From Silvania hatchlandensis (lineage in GTDB: Bacteria; Pseudomonadota; Gammaproteobacteria; Enterobacterales; Enterobacteriaceae), in NCBI RefSeq assembly GCF_025564065.1, contig NZ_JAMGZK010000053.1, positions 186,001 through 250,000 of the forward strand: a DNA stretch of 64,000 nt, read 5' to 3'. Positions 18,934 through 26,879 of the stretch are shown in pieces. Each line of letters begins with the position of its first letter. Within the stretch, counting starts at the first letter, position 1. Position numbers and translations under genes: made by a program. The notes beneath the pieces were generated by a model. That model did no database searches. It was not told where the DNA came from and saw only the letters and a program-made list of their open reading frames with translations.

Positions 18934-20256
18934 GTGGCTTATATATTGAAAACCAGTAAACCGGTTCAGGAACGTCAGGATGCACAGCGTCAGATAAGGG
19001 AAACGGTAGAACTTATTCTTGCGGATATTGAAAAGCGTGGGAATAAAGCCATTCGCGAATTATCCATTAAATTCGACCGCTACGATCGCCAGGATTATCG
19101 CCTGACGGACGCGGAGATTAATGACTGTATTAAACGACTCAGCCGTCAGGATATTCGCGATATCGAATTCGCCCAGGAGCAGGTATTTAATTTTGCCCGC
19201 GCCCAGAGGGAATGCCTGCGCGATCTGGAAATTGAAACCCGCCCCGGGGTGATCCTCGGACATAAAAACATTCCGATTAATGCGGTGGGATGCTACGTCC
19301 CCGGCGGCAAATATCCACTGCTGGCCTCGGCCCATATGTCGATCATTACCGCCAACGTTGCGGGCTGTTCGCGCATCGTGAGCTGCGCCCCGCCGTTCGG
19401 CGGTGAACCGGCTCCGGCCATCGTGGCGGCGCAAAAAATGGCCGGTGCCACTGAGATTTATGCCCTGGGCGGCATTCAGGCTATCGGCGCGATGGCGCTC
19501 GGCACCGATTCGCTGGCCCCGGTGGATATGCTGGTCGGGCCGGGCAATGCCTATGTCGCCGAAGCCAAGCGCCAGCTGTTTGGCCGGGTCGGCATCGACC
19601 TGTTTGCCGGTCCAACCGAGACGCTGGTGATTGCCGATGAAACGGTCGACGCCGAAATGTGCGCCACCGATCTGCTGGGTCAGGCCGAGCACGGGGTGAC
19701 CACCCCCGCGATTCTGCTGACCAACTCGATGATGCTTGCCAAAGAGACGCTGCGGGAGATCGACCGCCTGCTGGAAAAACTGCCTACCGCCGACATTGCG
19801 CGTCAGGCCTGGCGCGACTATGGCGAAATCATCGTCTGCGACAGCTACGACGAAATGCTCGCCGAAGCCGACCGCATCGCCTCCGAGCACGTGCAGGTGA
19901 TGACCGACCGCGACGACTGGTTCCTCGCGAATCTGACCAACTTTGGCGCACTGTTCCTCGGCCCGCGCACCAACGTCGCCTACGGCGATAAGGTCATTGG
20001 TACCAACCACACCCTGCCGACGCAAAAAGCGGCGCGCTACACCGGCGGCCTGTGGGTCGGCAAGTTCATGAAAACCTGTACCTGGCAGAAGGTGCTCAGC
20101 GATGAAGCCACTGCCGAGATCGGCAGCTACTGCTCGCGTCTGTCGCTGCTGGAAGGCTTTGCCGGGCATGCCGAGCAGGCCAACATTCGCGTGCGCCGCT
20201 ACGGCCAGGTGGATGTGCCGTACGCCACCCCCGCCCCGGTCAGAGAAAAGGTGTAA
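18934..20256 (+). CDS. Histidinol dehydrogenase-family alcohol dehydrogenase (paralog 2)
   Basis: 440-residue HisD-fold enzyme, second in the window. Catalytic and metal residues are kept: [31 protein letters not shown] and the C-terminal His in [10 protein letters not shown]. The start is GTG with AAAGGA upstream; the frame opens [16 protein letters not shown]. It is followed after 3 bp by the SDR gene. Function is inferred to be oxidation of a polyol or hydroxymethyl group to a carboxylate, as in HpsN-type enzymes. True histidine synthesis is unlikely because no his genes are nearby and a similar enzyme sits in the opposite arm. Confidence 0.88.
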   Translation: MAYILKTSKPVQERQDAQRQIRETVELILADIEKRGNKAIRELSIKFDRYDRQDYRLTDAEINDCIKRLSRQDIRDIEFAQEQVFNFARAQRECLRDLEIETRPGVILGHKNIPINAVGCYVPGGKYPLLASAHMSIITANVAGCSRIVSCAPPFGGEPAPAIVAAQKMAGATEIYALGGIQAIGAMALGTDSLAPVDMLVGPGNAYVAEAKRQLFGRVGIDLFAGPTETLVIADETVDAEMCATDLLGQAEHGVTTPAILLTNSMMLAKETLREIDRLLEKLPTADIARQAWRDYGEIIVCDSYDEMLAEADRIASEHVQVMTDRDDWFLANLTNFGALFLGPRTNVAYGDKVIGTNHTLPTQKAARYTGGLWVGKFMKTCTWQKVLSDEATAEIGSYCSRLSLLEGFAGHAEQANIRVRRYGQVDVPYATPAPVREKV

Positions 20257-20259
20257 GGC

Positions 20260-21024
20260 ATGACGTTTCCTGAGATGCCATCTTTTGACCTGCACGGGAA
20301 ACGCGCGCTGGTAACGGGCGGCTCCAAAGGACTGGGGTTCGCCTGCGCCGTCGCCCTGGCGCAGGCCGGGGCCGAGGTGTGGATTGCCGCCCGGGATCGC
20401 CCGGCGCTGGAGGCGGCCGCGACGCTCGCCGCCGAACGGGGGCTGACGCTGCATCCGGTGTCGCTGGATATCACCGACGTCGCGCAGGTCGAGCGGGTGC
20501 TTTCGCCCCTGCCCGCGTTCGACATCCTGGTGAACAGCGCCGGGCTGGCGCGTCACGAGCCGTTTCTGAAGGTGAGTGAAGCGAACTTCGATGCGGTGAT
20601 GGCCATCAACCTGCGGGCCACCTTTTTTATCAGCCAGCAGGTGGCGGCGCGGATGCGCGACCAGCAGATTGCCGGGTCGATTATCCATATCTCGTCGCAA
20701 ATGGGCCACGTTGGCGGTCCGAGCCGCAGCGTCTACTGCGCCTCCAAATTTGCGCTGGAGGGATTAACCAAATCGATGGCGCTGGAGCTGGGGGATGCCG
20801 GGATCCGGGTCAACACCCTGTGTCCGACCTTTATAGAGACCGCACTTTCGCAGCGCGCGCTGGGCGAACCCGCCTTTCGTCGCTACGTGCTGGACAACAT
20901 CAAGCTCGGGCGGCTGGGCACAGTCGAAGACGTGATGGGGCCGGTAGTGTTCCTGGCCTCCGATGCCGCAGGGATGATCACCGGCAGTGCGTTGATGGTC
21001 GATGGCGGCTGGACCGCAACCTGA
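20260..21024 (+). CDS. Short-chain dehydrogenase/reductase
   Basis: 254-residue classical SDR (FabG-like fold). The cofactor motif TGGSKGLGFA lies near residue 18-27, NSAG near 90, and the active-site Ser (HISSQMG) and YCASK follow; the C-terminus ends DGGW. The Asp/Arg pattern after strand 2 (AARDR) does not fix NAD or NADP preference. It is within the rightward operon, 3 bp after the HisD-like gene. It probably oxidises a secondary hydroxyl to a ketone to prepare an aldol cleavage; this is inference. Confidence 0.88.
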   Translation: MTFPEMPSFDLHGKRALVTGGSKGLGFACAVALAQAGAEVWIAARDRPALEAAATLAAERGLTLHPVSLDITDVAQVERVLSPLPAFDILVNSAGLARHEPFLKVSEANFDAVMAINLRATFFISQQVAARMRDQQIAGSIIHISSQMGHVGGPSRSVYCASKFALEGLTKSMALELGDAGIRVNTLCPTFIETALSQRALGEPAFRRYVLDNIKLGRLGTVEDVMGPVVFLASDAAGMITGSALMVDGGWTAT

Positions 21025-21032
21025 GGGCTATG

Positions 21033-21764
21033 ATGACAACGCTTAACAATACCCACATGCCGTTGGTGCTGATTGGCGGCACGCTGTGTAACCGCAGGCT
21101 CTGGCAGCCTATCGTCGACCAGCTCGCGCTGTCTGCCGCGATTTGCGTTGAGCTGACCGGGGCCACCACGGCGGAGCAGGTCTCCCAACGGCTGCTGAGT
21201 GAGTTGCCGCCGCGATTCCTGCTGGCAGGATTTTCGCTGGGGGCGATTGTGGCTCTGCAGATGATCGCCGACGCCCCTGAACGGATTGCCGGGCTGGCGC
21301 TGCTGTCGGTCAATCCGCTGGCAGACCGGCCGGAAAATGCCACCCCACGCCGCGAAGCCGTTCGTGCGGCGCGGGAACAGGGGCTGGCGAACTGGCTGTC
21401 TGCCAGCCTGTGGCCAAAGTACGTGGCCCCGTCACGCCTCCATGACCGGGAACTGCACGCGGTTATCTGCCAGATGGCAGAGGAGTGCGGACCTGACGTG
21501 CTGGCGACCCAGACCGAAATCGCGATTTCCCGGGGCGATAATCGCGAGGCGCTGGCCGCCGCGACCTGCCCCATCATCATTATTAACGGCCTGCACGATC
21601 CCATCTGCACGCCCCACCACCACCGGCTGGCCGCCGAAAGCGCCCCGCAGGCGACAAGCGTTACCCTCACGCAGGCCGGGCACTTTATCGTGCTCGAAGC
21701 GCCGGATGAGGTCGCTATCCCGCTGCGCCAGTGGATTCAGGAGTGTTTACATGCGACAGAATAA
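21033..21764 (+). CDS. Alpha/beta hydrolase
   Basis: 243-residue alpha/beta-hydrolase. Nucleophile elbow AGFSLGAI (Ser in G-x-S-x-G), acid in NGLHDPICTP, and His in QAGHFIVLEAP. The oxyanion region is LIGGTLCNRRLW. Relatives include enol-lactone and C-C bond hydrolases. The start is one of two adjacent ATGs (21030 or 21033), with GAGGG just upstream. The 3' end overlaps the aldolase gene by 14 bp. It probably opens a lactone or ester in the pathway. Confidence 0.8.
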   Translation: MTTLNNTHMPLVLIGGTLCNRRLWQPIVDQLALSAAICVELTGATTAEQVSQRLLSELPPRFLLAGFSLGAIVALQMIADAPERIAGLALLSVNPLADRPENATPRREAVRAAREQGLANWLSASLWPKYVAPSRLHDRELHAVICQMAEECGPDVLATQTEIAISRGDNREALAAATCPIIIINGLHDPICTPHHHRLAAESAPQATSVTLTQAGHFIVLEAPDEVAIPLRQWIQECLHATE

Positions 21765-22539
21765 ACTCAAGGCGCTGCGCGAGAACGCCGCCATCATTAA
21801 TGGCTGGCTGGCGATCCCGTCCAGCTACAGTGCCGAAATCATGGGCCATCAGGGGTACGATGCCATCACCGTCGATCTCCAGCACGGGATGATTGATTTT
21901 GCCAGCGCGCTGACCATGCTGCAGGCGCTCTCCGCCACTTCGGCGGTGCCGCTGGTGCGGGTCTCCGATAACGACCCGGCGCAAATCATGCGCATGCTCG
22001 ATGCCGGCGCTTACGGCATTATCTGCCCGATGATCTCCACCCCGGAAGAAGCCCGCCGTTTTGTCGCCGCCTGCCGCTATCCCCCGCTGGGCAATCGCTC
22101 CTTTGGCCCGGCGCGCGGTCTGCTGTACGGCGGTGCCGATTACCCCCAGCACGCCAACAGCGAAATTCTGACGCTGGCGATGATCGAAACCCGCGAAGGG
22201 CTGGCGAACCTCGACGCGATTCTGGCGACGGAGGGGTTAGACGGAGTGTTTATCGGCCCGAACGATTTGTCCCTGACCCTCACCGGCAGCGCCAGCGCCG
22301 AATCCCGTCATCCGGAGATGCTGGCCGCCGTTGAGCGGGTAGTCAGCCGCTGTCGCCAGACGCAAAAAATCGCCGGGATCTTTTGTACCTCCGGCGACGC
22401 GGCCGCCCGGCGCATCAGCGAAGGTTTTCAGTTTGTTACCCCCGCGAACGATGTCATGCAGCTTGGCCGCGCCTCGCGCGAGGCCATCGCGCAGGCACGC
22501 GGTAACGCCATTCCTACTACCGGCGCATCAGGCTATTAA
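21751..22539 (+). CDS. HpcH/HpaI-type class II pyruvate aldolase
   Basis: 262-residue HpcH/HpaI aldolase-family protein. The catalytic set of the HpaI group is visible: base His in VDLQHGMIDF, Arg in PLVRVSDND, metal Glu in AMIETREGLAN and metal Asp in GPNDLSLTL. The family cleaves 4-hydroxy-2-keto acids to pyruvate (or a related keto acid) plus an aldehyde. The start is preceded by CAGGAG and overlaps the hydrolase gene. It is the likely C-C bond-breaking step of the locus. Confidence 0.87.
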   Translation: MRQNKLKALRENAAIINGWLAIPSSYSAEIMGHQGYDAITVDLQHGMIDFASALTMLQALSATSAVPLVRVSDNDPAQIMRMLDAGAYGIICPMISTPEEARRFVAACRYPPLGNRSFGPARGLLYGGADYPQHANSEILTLAMIETREGLANLDAILATEGLDGVFIGPNDLSLTLTGSASAESRHPEMLAAVERVVSRCRQTQKIAGIFCTSGDAAARRISEGFQFVTPANDVMQLGRASREAIAQARGNAIPTTGASGY

Positions 22540-22550
22540 CAGGAGAGAAC

Positions 22551-23726
22551 ATGAAAGCACGTCACATTACCCCGGAACTGGCGAAAAGCCGCCTGGTGGC
22601 ACCTGAAGATATGGTGTCCTGTAATCTTGCCTTTATCGACTGCAAGCTTCCGGGCTCGCACCTGAAACAGAACTACTCGTTTGTCGGCCCGGGCGTGACC
22701 CAGTCGTCCGCTCAGGTGGTGAACATTCCAGAACCGCACGGCTTTAACATTGGTGCCGCGGCAATGCCCAAAGGGGTCACCAATAATTTGCACCTGCACT
22801 TCACGGCAGAAGTGTTTTTGATCCACGAAGGGACATGGCGTTTTCGCTGGGGGGCGAACGGCGAAAATGAAGCCGAACTCAGCGCCCCGGCCATTCTGTC
22901 TATTCCAACGTGGATTTTCCGCGGCTTCACCAACGTCAGCCAGGAAGAGACCTGCGGAATGGTCTACACGGTGCTGGGCGGTAATCATACCGGGGGGATT
23001 ATCTGGCACCCGTCGATTCTGAATGCCGCCAGCGAGTATGGCCTGTATCTGAGCAAAGAGAATATGCTGATCGACGTTAATGCGGGCGATACGCTGCCGG
23101 AACCGGCAGGGTTGCTCACGCCGCTGCCGCCGGAAGAGATCGCCGCCCTGCGCCACTACTCCGTAGAGGAGATGCGCCAACGGGCGGTGACCGGGGAGGA
23201 TCGCCGCTGGTCTGCGGCAGGTCTGCTGGACTCGGTCCTGCCGGGTCACGGCGGTGAGATTGCGCCGGTGATTGGCTTTGGTATCAGCCAGGACAAACAC
23301 GCGGCCCCGGCTATCGTTAACCCGCACGGCTTCTCGGTGGAATGGCTGCGCCTCGCTGATGAGCATGTGGTCGGGCGGCATCTGTGTCCGGACGTGCAGG
23401 TCATCATGGTGTTTAAAGGCACGCTGGAAGTGACGTGGAATCTGGAGGGTGAAGAGGTGAGTATCGTTGCGCCTGAACGTTCGGTGATTTCGGTTCCGGC
23501 AAACAGCTGGCGGCGTTACCGCGCGCTGGAGGGTGACATGGAGTGCATCCTGACTACCGAGGGCGATCAGCGTAAGCGCGTCTACTGGGATGAGACAATC
23601 CTGAAACAAGCCCGGGCGGCAAACCGCTGTCTCGATCCGGATGGCTATGTCACGGCAGTCGATCTGCTGCCGGAAACCGCTAAGCGCGCCGGTCTTCGAC
23701 TCGAAGCGCTGCCTTCCGCCTTCTGA
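22551..23726 (+). CDS. Bicupin protein
   Basis: 391-residue cupin-fold protein. The N-terminal cupin has an intact metal motif with spacing G-x5-HxH-x3-E-x6-G (GVTNNLHLHFTAEVFLIHEG), so Fe, Mn or Ni binding is likely. The second cupin, around residues 270-320, has RHLCPDVQVIMVFKG without the complete His set. The layout resembles gentisate-dioxygenase-like or isomerase-type bicupins; whether it is a dioxygenase, isomerase or epimerase cannot be said. Last gene of the rightward operon, with AGGAG upstream and a hairpin downstream. Confidence 0.78.
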   Translation: MKARHITPELAKSRLVAPEDMVSCNLAFIDCKLPGSHLKQNYSFVGPGVTQSSAQVVNIPEPHGFNIGAAAMPKGVTNNLHLHFTAEVFLIHEGTWRFRWGANGENEAELSAPAILSIPTWIFRGFTNVSQEETCGMVYTVLGGNHTGGIIWHPSILNAASEYGLYLSKENMLIDVNAGDTLPEPAGLLTPLPPEEIAALRHYSVEEMRQRAVTGEDRRWSAAGLLDSVLPGHGGEIAPVIGFGISQDKHAAPAIVNPHGFSVEWLRLADEHVVGRHLCPDVQVIMVFKGTLEVTWNLEGEEVSIVAPERSVISVPANSWRRYRALEGDMECILTTEGDQRKRVYWDETILKQARAANRCLDPDGYVTAVDLLPETAKRAGLRLEALPSAF

Positions 23727-23733
23727 TGCGTTG

Positions 23734-23761
23734 GTTCAGGGTGGGACATCCCGCCCTGAAC
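23734..23761. terminator. Hairpin between convergent bicupin and carbonic anhydrase genes
   Basis: 13-bp stem GTTCAGGGTGGGA with its complement (one G-T pair) between two stop codons. No long T-run follows, so it is a probable bidirectional terminator. Confidence 0.6.
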
Positions 23762-23769
23762 AGCGTCAT

Positions 23770-24405
23770 TTACTCGAAGTAAACGCCCGGATTGTCGGAC
23801 AGGGAGACAAAGGTTTTGCTGTTTTTATCCAGCGCACGAATGTCGCCGCTTTCGATATCGTAAACCCAGCCGTGCAGGCGGATGGTGTCGTTACGCAGAC
23901 CCACGGCAACCGACGGGTGCGTTTTGATGTTGCTCAGCTGCGCGAAGACGTTTTCCTGCACCATCGCGTTCACTTTGTCAGTCGGGTTGTCCCAGGTTTT
24001 ATTCTCCACCACCGCTTTCGCCGCGTCGGAATAGCGCAGCCAGTGGGAAACTGCCGGCATTGGATCCAGGTTCGCGTTGTCAGCAATGGCCTTCATTGCG
24101 CCACAGTTAGAGTGGCCGCAGATCACGATATCGGTCACGCCCAGTACCACAACGGCGTATTCAATGGTGGCCGACACGCCGCCCGGTTCGGGCCCGAATG
24201 GCGGCACGATGTTGCCAGCATTACGAATGACAAAGAGCTGTCCGGGATCCTGCTGGGTGACGAGTTCCGGAACCAGTCGGCTGTCAGAACAGGAGATGAA
24301 AAGCGCTTTGGGATTCTGACTGGAGGCCAGACTGCGGAAAAGTTCTTTACGTTGTGGAAAAACTTCTTTTTGAAAGCTGAGAAAACCTTCAATGATATGT
24401 TGCAT
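23770..24405 (-). CDS. Beta-class carbonic anhydrase, CynT-like
   Basis: 211-residue beta-carbonic anhydrase (CO2 + H2O to bicarbonate). Zn ligands: Cys and Asp in FISCSDSRL (about 39-41), His and Cys in ICGHSNCGA (about 98-101). The conserved RNAGNIVP and [10 protein letters not shown] segments match CynT of E. coli more closely than Can. No cyanase (cynS) is nearby, so it may supply general bicarbonate. It is convergent to the catabolic operon. Confidence 0.92.
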   Translation of the reverse strand: MQHIIEGFLSFQKEVFPQRKELFRSLASSQNPKALFISCSDSRLVPELVTQQDPGQLFVIRNAGNIVPPFGPEPGGVSATIEYAVVVLGVTDIVICGHSNCGAMKAIADNANLDPMPAVSHWLRYSDAAKAVVENKTWDNPTDKVNAMVQENVFAQLSNIKTHPSVAVGLRNDTIRLHGWVYDIESGDIRALDKNSKTFVSLSDNPGVYFE

Positions 24406-24456
24406 GGCAATGTCTCATTTTTCTGTAATGGTTTAGACATGATCGAGATCATGTTT

Positions 24457-25266
24457 TTAGAGTTTAGCGACCGGGCCGGGGTTCAGACAAGCAATATATT
24501 TCTGGCCCGACCGCATGACGATCTCCCGGGCGTCGGCAGGAATGTTCTGCCCTTCAAAGGCACCATACAGTCTGGAAAAGCGCACACCGTCCAGACGCGC
24601 GGTGATATCGCTCACCGTTGCGGCGGGTAGCGGCAGCATATTTGGGTAGCTCCACATAAAGGACACCGCGTCTTTTCCCGGGGTCACCTGCAGAATATCC
24701 CCCGCCAGCAGCACGCCCCGATCGCGGTTCCAGTGCAGCACCGTGCCACCGGCAAAATGCCCGCCGAGCCTTAACAGGGTTACCGTTGGGGCAATTTCGA
24801 GCGCGTCGCCCTCCCAGAACCGCAGCGCCGGGCTGTCCCGCATCACCCACTCCCTGTCGCTGGCATGCAGATAAACCGGGGCGTTAAAGGCCGCCGCCCA
24901 GTCCTGCATCGTGGTGTAGTAATGCGGATGAGAAAGCGCGATGGCGCTGATCCCGCCCAGCGCCATCACCAGCGCGTGGGTAGCGCTGTCGAGATTGGCG
25001 ATGCAGTCCCACAGCACGTTGCCCTGCGGGGTACGCAGCAGAATGGCGCGCTGGTTTATCGCAAAGCCGGGCACGGTTTTGATACCGAACAGATCCGGTT
25101 CGAGCTGCTGCCATTTGTTGGTATGCGTTGCGGTCAGGGTGTCAAATGCGACCCACGCCTGGCCTGTCGAGGGCACATACTGGCGTTCATCTTCACAAAT
25201 GGGGCACCGTTTGGGTTCGGTGGGCCCGTCATAGGACGTGCCGCAGGTCTGGCATAGCGTAATCAT
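24457..25266 (-). CDS. Metallo-beta-lactamase-fold protein with N-terminal zinc ribbon
   Basis: 269-residue protein. An N-terminal zinc ribbon (CQTCG and CPICE, residues 5-25) precedes an MBL fold. The MBL His motif reads LSHPHYYTTM: the first two His are present but the Asp and third His of HxHxDH are replaced by Tyr and Thr. The later metal positions GGHFAGGT and LAGDI are recognisable. The fold may therefore bind one metal or be altered in activity. It was not recognised as a K-12 gene. It lies 51 bp upstream of the carbonic anhydrase gene on the same strand and may be co-transcribed. Confidence 0.75.
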   Translation of the reverse strand: MITLCQTCGTSYDGPTEPKRCPICEDERQYVPSTGQAWVAFDTLTATHTNKWQQLEPDLFGIKTVPGFAINQRAILLRTPQGNVLWDCIANLDSATHALVMALGGISAIALSHPHYYTTMQDWAAAFNAPVYLHASDREWVMRDSPALRFWEGDALEIAPTVTLLRLGGHFAGGTVLHWNRDRGVLLAGDILQVTPGKDAVSFMWSYPNMLPLPAATVSDITARLDGVRFSRLYGAFEGQNIPADAREIVMRSGQKYIACLNPGPVAKL

Positions 25267-25360
25267 TGCCGCTCCTTTGCAGGGTTAATGCCTGAGTATG
25301 GCAAGGATTATCCTTATGTGCGCTCTGCGCGGCGGGGTGCCTCATGCGTCGGTTTTGCCC

Positions 25361-25366
25361 TATAAT
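25361..25366 (+). promoter_or_regulatory. Consensus -10 box upstream of the small acidic ORF
   Basis: TATAAT, with a poor -35 region. Transcription would start near 25373, about 28 bases before the ORF. Confidence 0.5.
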
Positions 25367-25400
25367 ACGACCTGGAACAAAAACTGAATAAAGCGGGTGC

Positions 25401-25544
25401 ATGATGGAAATTGATCTCGAGAATCTGGTGTTTAACGGACTGGAAGAAGCTGAAGAGCGCAACGCGGAGCGTCTGGATGATGCGGATAAAAAAGCGCAGG
25501 CGATAGTGGCGGACGATGACTGCGGCGACGCCTGCAAGATCTAA
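25401..25544 (+). CDS. Small acidic protein, function unknown
   Basis: 47-residue ORF (or 46 from the second ATG), opening MMEIDLENLVFNGLEE and ending DDDCGDACKI. It is strongly acidic, with a helical, Ala/Glu/Asp-rich middle and two Cys near the C-terminus. It has its own consensus -10 box. Before the MITE insertion just downstream it would have ended at a perfect hairpin terminator (stem AGCCCCGG with its complement, then TTTT), which supports a real independent transcription unit. No family was recognised. Confidence 0.6.
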   Translation: MMEIDLENLVFNGLEEAEERNAERLDDADKKAQAIVADDDCGDACKI

Positions 25545-25648
25545 CAAATAGCCCCGGATACGCCGGTGATGCTGGTCAGTTAAGCATTGAGGATTGTTCC
25601 GTTCACTTTATGTTAAGCAGATTATAGTAGCTTCACAGCACGTGAACG

Positions 25649-25678
25649 TGACAAGGGGGTCACCGCACCCCCTTGTCA
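25649..25678. repeat. G-rich boundary hairpin of the MITE core (left)
   Basis: TGACAAGGGGGT and its complement form a 12-bp stem with a 6-nt loop. A similar hairpin closes the right side. Confidence 0.8.
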
Positions 25679-25938
25679 ATCCCCGCGGCCCCGCCACGAA
25701 ATCGGTGCTTCGCACTACGCTCACCTCACGACCTCCTGCCTGCGGTCGGCTCAACTCGACATCCTGTCTCGCTTCGCCTCTGTCCGCCATCCCTGGCGTC
25801 CAGCCCTTGTCATCCGGTCTCCGGTTCGCCGATTTCAGCGGGGACTCAACACCCGTGCCCCATTCAGACCGCTGAGAAGGTGGAGGGAGCGAAAGTCCGG
25901 CTGAAAATCGCTGAGGCGTTGACCGCAGGCCGGGGCGA

Positions 25939-26091
25939 GGCGCAGGGATGCGCCGAGAGGGCGTGACCTACATGGATGTAGGATCACGCCCGACCCGAAT
26001 CCGAAGGGAATAAGCCGAAGACAAAATTGCCGGGAGCAATTTTGAACAGCGCTTGCGCTGGCCCCGAAGGGGTGAGCCCCATGGATGGGGC
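25939..26091 (+). repeat. Array of GGA-loop hairpins inside the MITE
   Basis: Hairpins with GGA in the loop: GGCGCA-GGGA-TGCGCC (25939-25954); CTACA-TGGA-TGTAG nested in a GGGCGTGA/TCACGCCC stem (25959-25991); AAAATTGC-CGGGA-GCAATTTT (26023-26043); GCCCCA-TGGA-TGGGGC (26076-26091). The left half of the element carries two more on the opposite strand (25758-25768 and 25786-25797). The pattern resembles CsrA-binding hairpins. Confidence 0.7.
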
Positions 26092-26135
26092 GAGTAATCC
26101 GCGCAGCGGCGATTTTCTGTGCCGGGAGCCGGGAT

Positions 26136-26163
26136 TGTAAAGGGGGTGGCGGCCCCCTTTACA
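26136..26163. repeat. G-rich boundary hairpin of the MITE core (right)
   Basis: TGTAAAGGGGG and its complement form an 11-bp stem with a 6-nt loop, mirroring the left boundary hairpin. Confidence 0.8.
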
Positions 26164-26319
26164 CGTTCACCGCAGAGCATCAGACAGGAAGCAGAGGATT
26201 AAGAGTGAACGGAACGGTTCCACGCTTTCTTCAAAGGGTTTTGTAATAAGTAAAATAACGAATAAAAAAGCGTAATTTTGCTTAACTGACCAGCATTACG
26301 GATACGCCGGGGCTTTTTA

Positions 26320-26802
26320 TTACGACTTTTTCAGGCTGTCTATCGCCTGCTGGGCACAGGCTTCATCAAGATGTCCGCCCGGCGCACCGCCAATACCGAT
26401 CGCGCCAATCACGTCATCCCCTTCTTTAACCGGCAGACCACCGGCCAGCAGCAGCAGACCCGGAATATCACGCAGGTTTTGTGCGCCCGCATTGCTTTGC
26501 GCCGATTCCATCACTTTACCCGACGCATTTTTGGTGCTCAGCGCGGTAAAGGCTTTCATCTCGCTGGCTTTCAGGGTGTGCGGACCGGCGTTATCCGTGC
26601 GCTGTACCGCTTTAACTACCCCGGCGCGATCCACCACCGTGACGCTCACCTGGTAGTTTTTCGCCAGGCAAGCCTGAACGGCAGCGCTGGCCAGGGCGTT
26701 CGCCTGGGTCAGTGACAGACTGTTTTGCGCCACAGACTGTGCGTGCGCCGATACGCCGACCATCCCTGCAACCCCGATTACTGCCATCATTACCTTTTTC
26801 AT
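26320..26802 (-). CDS. Exported HbpS/GlcG-family (haem-degrading fold) protein
   Basis: 160-residue protein with a clear signal peptide (MKKVMMAVIGVAGMVGVSAHA) and a mature domain of the GlcG/HbpS family (DUF336). Family features seen are VTVVDRAGVVKAVQRTD, the central SEMKAFTALS, and the C-terminal GAIGIGGAPGGHLDEACA. In Streptomyces the relative HbpS binds haem outside the cell and modulates the sensor kinase SenS. Here it lies 77 bp downstream of a kinase/regulator pair on the same strand, suggesting a periplasmic accessory to that system. The start is set by AGAGGATG upstream and by the signal peptide. Confidence 0.85.
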   Translation of the reverse strand: MKKVMMAVIGVAGMVGVSAHAQSVAQNSLSLTQANALASAAVQACLAKNYQVSVTVVDRAGVVKAVQRTDNAGPHTLKASEMKAFTALSTKNASGKVMESAQSNAGAQNLRDIPGLLLLAGGLPVKEGDDVIGAIGIGGAPGGHLDEACAQQAIDSLKKS

Positions 26803-26879
26803 CGCACATCCTCTTATCAGTGGGAACACCTGAAGCATATCGGGGAGGTGGCGCGAATGTTATTCGGTCGATTACGCAG

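Larger units (their letters stand above)
25567..26298. mobile_element. 732-bp IS4-type MITE, non-autonomous
   Basis: Terminal inverted repeats of 20 bp (TGATGCTGGTCAGTTAAGCA on the left, complement of TAATGCTGGTCAGTTAAGCA on the right, one mismatch) resemble the recalled IS4 ends TAATGCCGATCAGTTAAG. A 12-bp direct repeat CGGATACGCCGG flanks it (25555-25566 and 26299-26310), consistent with the 11-13 bp target duplications of IS4. No transposase is encoded. The interior is GC-rich and made largely of hairpins; a second, inner inverted repeat GTTCCGTTCACT lies at 25596-25607 and 26204-26215. Removing the element and one repeat restores a perfect terminator hairpin. Confidence 0.82.

Noticed and set aside
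19060..20709. 549-codon open frame antisense to the second HisD-like and SDR genes
   Set aside because: The sense strand encodes two clear enzymes with intact motifs; the antisense product is low-complexity.
25594..26180. Short ORFs inside the MITE
   Set aside because: They cross multiple palindromes, lack ribosome binding sites and change frame over repeats; the DNA is structural rather than coding.
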